NCBI GenBank assembly: GCA_039105265.1
Contig: JAPFFF010000474.1
Location: 1-21,993, forward strand
Length of the DNA stretch: 21,993 nucleotides
Reading direction: 5' to 3'
Origin: Tritrichomonas musculus
Lineage: Eukaryota; Parabasalia; Tritrichomonadida; Tritrichomonadidae
The notes under the pieces: generated by a model
The model's input: the letters and a program-made list of their open reading frames with translations, nothing else
The model's database searches: none
Told to the model about the DNA's origin: nothing
Position numbers and translations under genes: made by a program
Shown: positions 8,701 to 17,700 of the stretch, one piece after another
Position numbering within the stretch: position 1 is the first letter of the stretch
Layout of the letters: each line of letters opens with the position of its first letter

Positions 8701-11700
8701 ACTGCAGTTCTCGTTGCATCTGATGATTCAACTGCAGTTCTCGTTGCATCTGATGATTCAACTGCAGTTCTCGTTGAATCTGATGGTTCAACTGCAGTTC
8801 TCGTTGAATCTGATGGTTCAACTGCAGTTCTCGTTGAATCTGATGATTCAACTGTAGTTCTCGTTGCATCTGATGATTCAACTGCAGTTCTCGTTGCATC
8901 TGATGATTCAACTGCAGTTGTCGTTGCATCTGATGATTCAACTGCAGTTGTCGTTGCATCTGATGATTCAACTGCAGTTCTCGTTGCATCTGATGATTCA
9001 ACTGCAGTTCTCGTTGAATCTGATGGTTCAACTGTAGTTCTCGTTGCATCTGATGATTCAACTGCAGTTCTCGTTGCATCTGATGATTCAACTGTAGTTC
9101 TCGTTGCATCTTATTATTTAACTGCAGTTCTCGTTGCATCTGATGATTCAACTGCAGTTCTCGTTGAATCTGATGATTCAACTGCAGTTGTCGTTGCATC
9201 TGATGATTCAACTGCAGTTGTCGTTGCATCTGATGATTCAACTGCAGTTCTCGTTGAATCTGATGATTCAACTGTAGTTCTCGTTGCATCTGATGATTCA
9301 ACTGCAGTTCTCGTTGCATCTGATGATTCAACTGCAGTTCTCGTTGAATCTGATGATTCAACTGCAGTTCTCGTTGAATCTGATGATTCAACTGCAGTTC
9401 TCGTTGCATCTGATGATTCAACTGCAGTTCTCGTTGCATCTGATGATTCAACTGCAGTTCTCGTTGCATCTGATGATTCAACTGCAGTTCTTGTTTCATC
9501 TTATTATTAAACTGCAGTTCTCGTTGCATCTGATGATTCAACTGCAGTTCTCGTTGCATCTGATGATTCAACTGCAGTTGTCGTTGCATCTGATGATTCA
9601 ACTGCAGTTCTCGTTGCATCTGATGATTCAACTGCAGTTCTCGTTGCATCTGATGATTCAACTGCAGTTCTTGTTTCATCTTATTATTAAACTGCAGTTC
9701 TCGTTGAATCTGATGATTCAACTGCAGTTCTCGTTGCATCTGATGATTCAACTGCAGTTCTCGTTGAATCTGATGATTCAACTGCAGTTGTCGTTGCATC
9801 TGATGATTCAACTGCAGTTGTCGTTGCATCTGATGATTCAACTGCAGTTCTCGTTGAATCTGATGATTCAACTGTAGTTCTCGTTGCATCTGATGATTCA
9901 ACTGCAGTTCTCGTTGAATCTGATGATTCAACTGTAGTTCTCGTTGAATCTGATGATTCAACTGCAGTTCTCGTTGAATCTGATGATTCAACTGTAGTTC
10001 TCGTTGAATCTGATGGTTCAACTGCAGTTCTCGTTGAATCTGATGATTCAACTGCAGTTCTCGTTGAATCTGATGATTCAACTGCAGTTCTTGTTGCATC
10101 TGATGATTCAACTGCAGTTCTCGTTGAATCTGATGATTCAACTGTAGTTCTCGTTGCATCTGATGATTCAACTGCAGTTCTCGTTGAATCTGATGATTCA
10201 ACTGTAGTTCTCGTTGCATCTGATGATTCAACTGCAGTTCTCGTTGAATCTGATGGTTCAACTGCAGTTCTCGTTGCATCTGATGATTCAACTGCAGTTC
10301 TCGTTGAATCTGATGATTCAACTGCAGTTCTCGTTGCATCTGATGATTCAACTGCAGTTGTCGTTGCATCTGATGATTCAACTGCAGTTCTCGTTGAATC
10401 TGATGATTCAACTGCAGTTCTCGTTGCATCTGATGATTCAACTGCAGTTCTTGTTGAATCTTATTATTAAACTGCAGTTCTCGTTGAATCTTATGATTAA
10501 ACTGCAGTTCTCGTTGAATCTTATGATTAAACTGCAGTTCTTGTTGAATCTTATTATTAAACTGCAGTTCTCGTTGCATCTGATGATTCAACTGCAGTTC
10601 TCGTTGCATCTGATGATTCAACTGCAGTTCTCGTTGCATCTGATGATTCAACTGCAGTTCTCGTTGCATCTGATGATTCAACTGCAGTTCTCGTTGAATC
10701 TGATGATTCAACTGCAGTTCTTGTTGCATCTGATGATTCAACTGCAGTTCTCGTTGAATCTGATGATTCAACTGCAGTTCTCGTTGCATCTGATGATTCA
10801 ACTGCAGTTCTCGTTGAATCTGATGATTCAACTGCAGTTGTCGTTGCATCTGATGATTCAACTGCAGTTGTCGTTGCATCTGATGATTCAACTGCAGTTC
10901 TCGTTGAATCTGATGATTCAACTGTAGTTCTCGTTGCATCTGATGATTCAACTGCAGTTCTCGTTGAATCTGATGATTCAACTGTAGTTCTCGTTGAATC
11001 TGATGATTCAACTGCAGTTCTCGTTGAATCTGATGATTCAACTGTAGTTCTCGTTGAATCTGATGGTTCAACTGCAGTTCTCGTTGAATCTGATGATTCA
11101 ACTGCAGTTCTCGTTGAATCTGATGATTCAACTGCAGTTCTTGTTGCATCTGATGATTCAACTGCAGTTCTTGTTTCATCTGATGATTCAACTGCAGTTC
11201 TCGTTGAATCTTATTATTAAACTGCAGTTCTCGTTGCATCTGATGATTCAACTGCAGTTCTCGTTGAATCTGATGATTCAACTGCAGTTGTCGTTGCATC
11301 TGATGATTCAACTGCAGTTGTCGTTGCATCTGATGATTCAACTGCAGTTCTCGTTGAATCTGATGATTCAACTGTAGTTCTCGTTGCATCTGATGATTCA
11401 ACTGCAGTTCTCGTTGAATCTGATGATTCAACTGTAGTTCTCGTTGAATCTGATGATTCAACTGCAGTTCTCGTTGAATCTGATGATTCAACTGTAGTTC
11501 TCGTTGAATCTGATGATTCAACTGCAGTTCTCGTTGAATCTGATGATTCAACTGCAGTTCTCGTTGAATCTGATGATTCAACTGCAGTTCTTGTTGCATC
11601 TGATGATTCAACTGCAGTTCTCGTTGAATCTGATGATTCAACTGTAGTTCTCGTTGCATCTGATGATTCAACTGCAGTTCTCGTTGCATCTGATGATTCA

Positions 11701-14700
11701 ACTGCAGTTCTCGTTGCATCTGATGATTCAACTGCAGTTCTCGTTGCATCTGATGATTCAACTGCAGTTCTCGTTGCATCTGATGATTCAACTGCAGTTC
11801 TCGTTGCATCTGATGATTCAACTGCAGTTCTCGTTGCATCTGATGATTCAACTGCAGTTCTCGTTGCATCTGATGATTCAACTGCAGTTCTCGTTGCATC
11901 TGATGATTCAACTGCAGTTCTCGTTGCATCTGATGATTCAACTGCAGTTCTCGTTGAATCTGATGATTCAACTGCAGTTGTCGTTGCATCTGATGATTCA
12001 ACTGCAGTTCTCGTTGAATCTGATGATTCAACTGCAGTTGTCGTTGAATCTGATGATTCAACTGCAGTTCTCGTTGAATCTGATGATTCAACTGTAGTTC
12101 TCGTTGCATCTGATGATTCAACTGCAGTTCTCGTTGAATCTGATGGTTCAACTGCAGTTCTCGTTGCATCTGATGATTCAACTGCAGTTCTCGTTGAATC
12201 TGATGATTCAACTGCAGTTCTCGTTGCATCTGATGATTCAACTGCAGTTCTCGTTGCATCTGATGATTCAACTGCAGTTCTCGTTGCATCTGATGATTCA
12301 ACTGCAGTTCTCGTTGAATCTGATGATTCAACTGCAGTTCTCGTTGAATCTGATGATTCAACTGCAGTTCTCGTTGCATCTGATGATTCAACTGCAGTTC
12401 TTGTTGAATCTTATTATTAAACTGCAGTTCTCGTTGAATCTGATGATTAAACTGCAGTTCTCGTTGAATCTTATGATTAAACTGCAGTTCTTGTTGAATC
12501 TTATTATTAAACTGCAGTTCTCGTTGCATCTGATGATTCAACTGCAGTTCTCGTTGCATCTGATGATTCAACTGCAGTTCTCGTTGCATCTGATGATTCA
12601 ACTGCAGTTCTCGTTGCATCTGATGATTCAACTGCAGTTCTCGTTGAATCTGATGATTCAACTGCAGTTCTTGTTGCATCTGATGATTCAACTGCAGTTC
12701 TCGTTGAATCTGATGATTCAACTGCAGTTCTCGTTGCATCTGATGATTCAACTGCAGTTCTCGTTGAATCTGATGATTCAACTGCAGTTGTCGTTGCATC
12801 TGATGATTCAACTGCAGTTGTCGTTGCATCTGATGATTCAACTGCAGTTCTCGTTGAATCTGATGATTCAACTGTAGTTCTCGTTGCATCTGATGATTCA
12901 ACTGCAGTTCTCGTTGAATCTGATGATTCAACTGTAGTTCTCGTTGAATCTGATGATTCAACTGCAGTTCTCGTTGAATCTGATGATTCAACTGTAGTTC
13001 TCGTTGAATCTGATGGTTCAACTGCAGTTCTCGTTGAATCTGATGATTCAACTGCAGTTCTCGTTGAATCTGATGATTCAACTGCAGTTCTTGTTGCATC
13101 TGATGATTCAACTGCAGTTCTTGTTTCATCTGATGATTCAACTGCAGTTCTCGTTGAATCTTATTATTAAACTGCAGTTCTCGTTGCATCTGATGATTCA
13201 ACTGCAGTTCTCGTTGCATCTGATGATTCAACTGCAGTTCTCGTTGCATCTGATGATTCAACTGCAGTTGTCGTTGCATCTGATGATTCAACTGCAGTTC
13301 TCGTTGAATCTGATGATTCAACTGCAGTTCTCGTTGAATCTGATGATTCAACTGCAGTTCTCGTTGCATCTGATGATTCAACTGCAGTTCTCGTTGAATC
13401 TGATGATTCAACTGCAGTTCTCGTTGCATCTGATGATTCAACTGCAGTTGTCGTTGCATCTGATGATTCAACTGCAGTTCTCGTTGCATCTGATGATTCA
13501 ACTGCAGTTCTCGTTGCATCTGATGATTCAACTGCAGTTCTCGTTGCATCTGATGATTCAACTGCAGTTCTCGTTGCATCTGATGATTCAACTGCAGTTC
13601 TCGTTGAATCTGATGATTCAACTGCAGTTCTCGTTGCATCTGATGATTCAACTGCAGTTCTCGTTGCATCTGATGATTCAACTGCAGTTCTCGTTGCATC
13701 TGATGATTCAACTGCAGTTCTCGTTGAATCTGATGATTCAACTGCAGTTCTCGTTGAATCTGATGATTCAACTGCAGTTGTCGTTGCATCTGATGATTCA
13801 ACTGCAGTTCTTGTTGCATCTTAATATTAAACGGCAGTTCTCGTTGCATTTGATGATTCAACTGCAGTTCTCGTTGAATCTGATGATTCAACTGCAGTTC
13901 TCGTTGAATCTGATGATTCAACTGCAGTTGTCGTTGCATCTGATGATTCAACTGCAGTTCTTGTTGCATCTTAATATTAAACGGCAGTTCTCGTTGCATT
14001 TGATGATTCAACTGCAGTTCTCGTTGAATCTGATGATTCAACTGCAGTTCTCGTTGAATCTGATGATTCAACTGCAGTTGTCGTTGCATCTGATGATTCA
14101 ACTGCAGTTCTCGTTGAATCTGATGATTCAACTGCAGTTGTCGTTGCATCTGATGATTCAACTGCAGTTCTTGTTTAATCTTATTATTAAACTGCAGTTC
14201 TCGTTGAATCTTATTATTAAACTGCAGTTCTCGTTGAATCTGATGATTCAACTGCAGTTCTCGTTGCATCTGATGATTCAACTGCAGTTCTCGTTGAATC
14301 TGATGATTCAACTGCAGTTCTCGTTGCATCTGATGATTCAACTGCAGTTCTCGTTGCATCTGATGATTCAACTGCAGTTCTCGTTGCATCTGATGATTCA
14401 ACTGCAGTTCTCGTTGAATCTGATGATTCAACTGCAGTTCTCGTTGAATCTGATGATTCAACTGCAGTTGTCGTTGCATCTGATGATTCAACTGCAGTTC
14501 TTGTTGCATCTTAATATTAAACGGCAGTTCTCGTTGCATTTGATGATTCAACTGCAGTTCTCGTTGAATCTGATGATTCAACTGCAGTTCTCGTTGAATC
14601 TGATGATTCAACTGCAGTTGTCGTTGCATCTGATGATTCAACTGCAGTTCTTGTTGCATCTTAATATTAAACGGCAGTTCTCGTTGCATTTGATGATTCA

Positions 14701-17700
14701 ACTGCAGTTCTCGTTGAATCTGATGATTCAACTGCAGTTCTCGTTGAATCTGATGATTCAACTGCAGTTGTCGTTGCATCTGATGATTCAACTGCAGTTC
14801 TCGTTGAATCTGATGATTCAACTGCAGTTCTCGTTGCATCTGATGATTCAACTGCAGTTCTCGTTGCATCTGATGATTCAACTGCAGTTCTTGTTTCATC
14901 TTATTATTAAACTGCAGTTCTCGTTGAATCTTATTATTAAACTGCAGTTCTCGTTGAATCTGATGATTCAACTGCAGTTCTCGTTGAATCTGATGATTCA
15001 ACTGCAGTTCTCGTTGCATCTGATGATTCAACTGCAGTTCTCGTTGCATCTGATGATTCAACTGCAGTTCTCGTTGAATCTGATGATTCAACTGCAGTTC
15101 TCGTTGAATCTGATGATTCAACTGCAGTTCTCGTTGCATCTGATGATTCAACTGCAGTTCTCGTTGCATCTGATGATTCAACTGCAGTTGTCGTTGCATC
15201 TGATGATTCAACTGCAGTTCTTGTTTCATCTTATTATTAAACTGCAGTTCTCGTTGCATCTGATGATTCAACTGCAGTTCTCGTTGCATCTGATGATTCA
15301 ACTGCAGTTCTTGTTGCATCTGATGATTCAACTGCAGTTCTTGTTTCATCTGATGATTCAACTGCAGTTCTCGTTGAATCTTATTATTAAACTGCAGTTC
15401 TCGTTGCATCTGATGATTCAACTGCAGTTCTCGTTGCATCTGATGATTCAACTGCAGTTGTCGTTGCATCTGATGATTCAACTGCAGTTGTCGTTGCATC
15501 TGATGATTCAACTGCAGTTCTCGTTGAATCTGATGATTCAACTGCAGTTCTCGTTGAATCTGATGATTCAACTGCAGTTCTCGTTGCATCTGATGATTCA
15601 ACTGCAGTTCTCGTTGCATCTGATGATTCAACTGCAGTTGTCGTTGAATCTGATGATTCAACTGCAGTTCTCGTTGCATCTGATGATTCAACTGCAGTTG
15701 TCGTTGCATCTGATGATTCAACTGCAGTTCTCGTTGCATCTGATGATTCAACTGCAGTTCTCGTTGCATCTGATGATTCAACTGCAGTTCTCGTTGCATC
15801 TGATGATTCAACTGCAGTTCTTGTTTCATCTGATGATTCAACTGCAGTTCTCGTTGCATCTGATGATTCAACTGCAGTTCTCGTTGAATCTGATGATTCA
15901 ACTGAAGTTCTCGTTGAATCTGATGATTCAACTGCAGTTCTCGTTGCATCTGATGATTCAACTGCAGTTCTCGTTGAATCTGATGATTCAACTGCAGTTC
16001 TCGTTGCATCTGATGATTCAACTGCAGTTCTCGTTGCATCTGATGATTCAACTGCAGTTCTCGTTGCATCTGATTATTCAACTGCAGTTCTTGTTTCATC
16101 TTATTATTAAACTGCAGTTCTCGTTGAATCTTATTATTAAACTGCAGTTCTCGTTGAATCTGATGATTCAACTGCAGTTCTCGTTGCATCTGATGATTCA
16201 ACTGCAGTTCTCGTTGAATCTGATGATTCAACTGCAGTTGTCGTTGAATCTGATGATTCAACTGCAGTTCTCGTTGCATCTGATTATTCAACTGCAGTTC
16301 TTGTTTCATCTTATTATTAAACTGCAGTTCTCGTTGAATCTTATTATTAAACTGCAGTTCTCGTTGAATCTGATGATTCAACTGCAGTTCTCGTTGCATC
16401 TGATGATTCAACTGCAGTTCTCTTTGAATCTGATGATTCAACTGCAGTTCTCGTTGAATCTGATGATTCAACTGCAGTTGTCGTTGAATCTGATGATTCA
16501 ACTGCAGTTCTCGTTGAATCTGATGATTCAACTGCAGTTCTCGTTGAATCTGATGATTCAACTGCAGTTCTCGTTGAATCTGATGATTCAACTGCAGTTC
16601 TCGTTGAATCTGATGATTCAACTGTAGTTCTCGTTGCATCTGATGATTCAACTGCAGTTCTCGTTGCATCTGATGATTCAACTGCAGTTCTCGTTGAATC
16701 TGATGATTCAACTGCAGTTCTCGTTGAATCTGATGATTCAACTGCAGTTCTCGTTGAATCTGATGATTCAACTGCAGTTGTCGTTGCATCTGATGATTCA
16801 ACTGCAGTTCTTGTTGCATCTTAATATTAAACGGCAGTTCTCGTTGCATTTGATGATTCAACTGCAGTTCTCGTTGAATCTGATGATTCAACTGCAGTTC
16901 TCGTTGAATCTGATGATTCAACTGCAGTTCTCGTTGCATCTGATGATTCAACTGCAGTTCTCGTTGCATCTGATGATTCAACTGCAGTTCTCGTTGCATC
17001 TGATGATTCAACTGCAGTTCTCGTTGCATCTGATGATTCAACTGCAGTTCTCGTTGCATCTGATGATTCAACTGCAGTTCTCGTTGCATCTGATGATTCA
17101 ACTGCAGTTCTCGTTGCATCTGATGATTCAACTGCAGTTCTCGTTGCATCTGATGATTCAACTGCAGTTCTCGTTGCATCTGATGATTCAACTGCAGTTC
17201 TCGTTGCATCTGATGATTCAACTGCAGTTCTCGTTGAATCTGATGATTCAACTGCAGTTGTCGTTGCATCTGATGATTCAACTGCAGTTCTCGTTGAATC
17301 TGATGATTCAACTGCAGTTGTCGTTGAATCTGATGATTCAACTGCAGTTCTCGTTGAATCTGATGATTCAACTGTAGTTCTCGTTGCATCTGATGATTCA
17401 ACTGCAGTTCTCGTTGAATCTGATGGTTCAACTGCAGTTCTCGTTGCATCTGATGATTCAACTGCAGTTCTCGTTGAATCTGATGATTCAACTGCAGTTC
17501 TCGTTGCATCTGATGATTCAACTGCAGTTCTCGTTGCATCTGATGATTCAACTGCAGTTCTCGTTGCATCTGATGATTCAACTGCAGTTCTCGTTGAATC
17601 TGATGATTCAACTGCAGTTCTCGTTGAATCTGATGATTCAACTGCAGTTCTCGTTGCATCTGATGATTCAACTGCAGTTCTTGTTGAATCTTATTATTAA

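Larger units (their letters stand above)
11641..16920. repeat. Higher-order repeat, copy A of a block of about 5.3 kb (176 units)
   Basis: The unit order here is repeated almost unchanged from 16921 to the right edge, at an offset of 5,280 bp that becomes 5,340 bp after two extra units in copy B near 18571-18780. Matching landmarks include the lysine cassette at 12391-12510 and 17671-17790, the T-rich unit at 14161 and 19501, the C5-to-A unit at 15901 and 21241, the tctttg unit at 16411 and 21751, and the tgtag unit at 16621 and 21961. The left boundary is placed where similarity to 2821-2850 ends and a run of identical C17 units begins. Confidence 0.88.

Noticed and set aside
5701-9507. A plus-strand frame reading T-A-V-L-V-(E/A)-S-D-D-S, open for about 1,269 codons
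   Set aside because: It has no ATG, GTG or TTG start in the repeat, and elsewhere in the array it is stopped by every unit ending ttattattaa, ttatgattaa, tgatgattaa or ttaatattaa.
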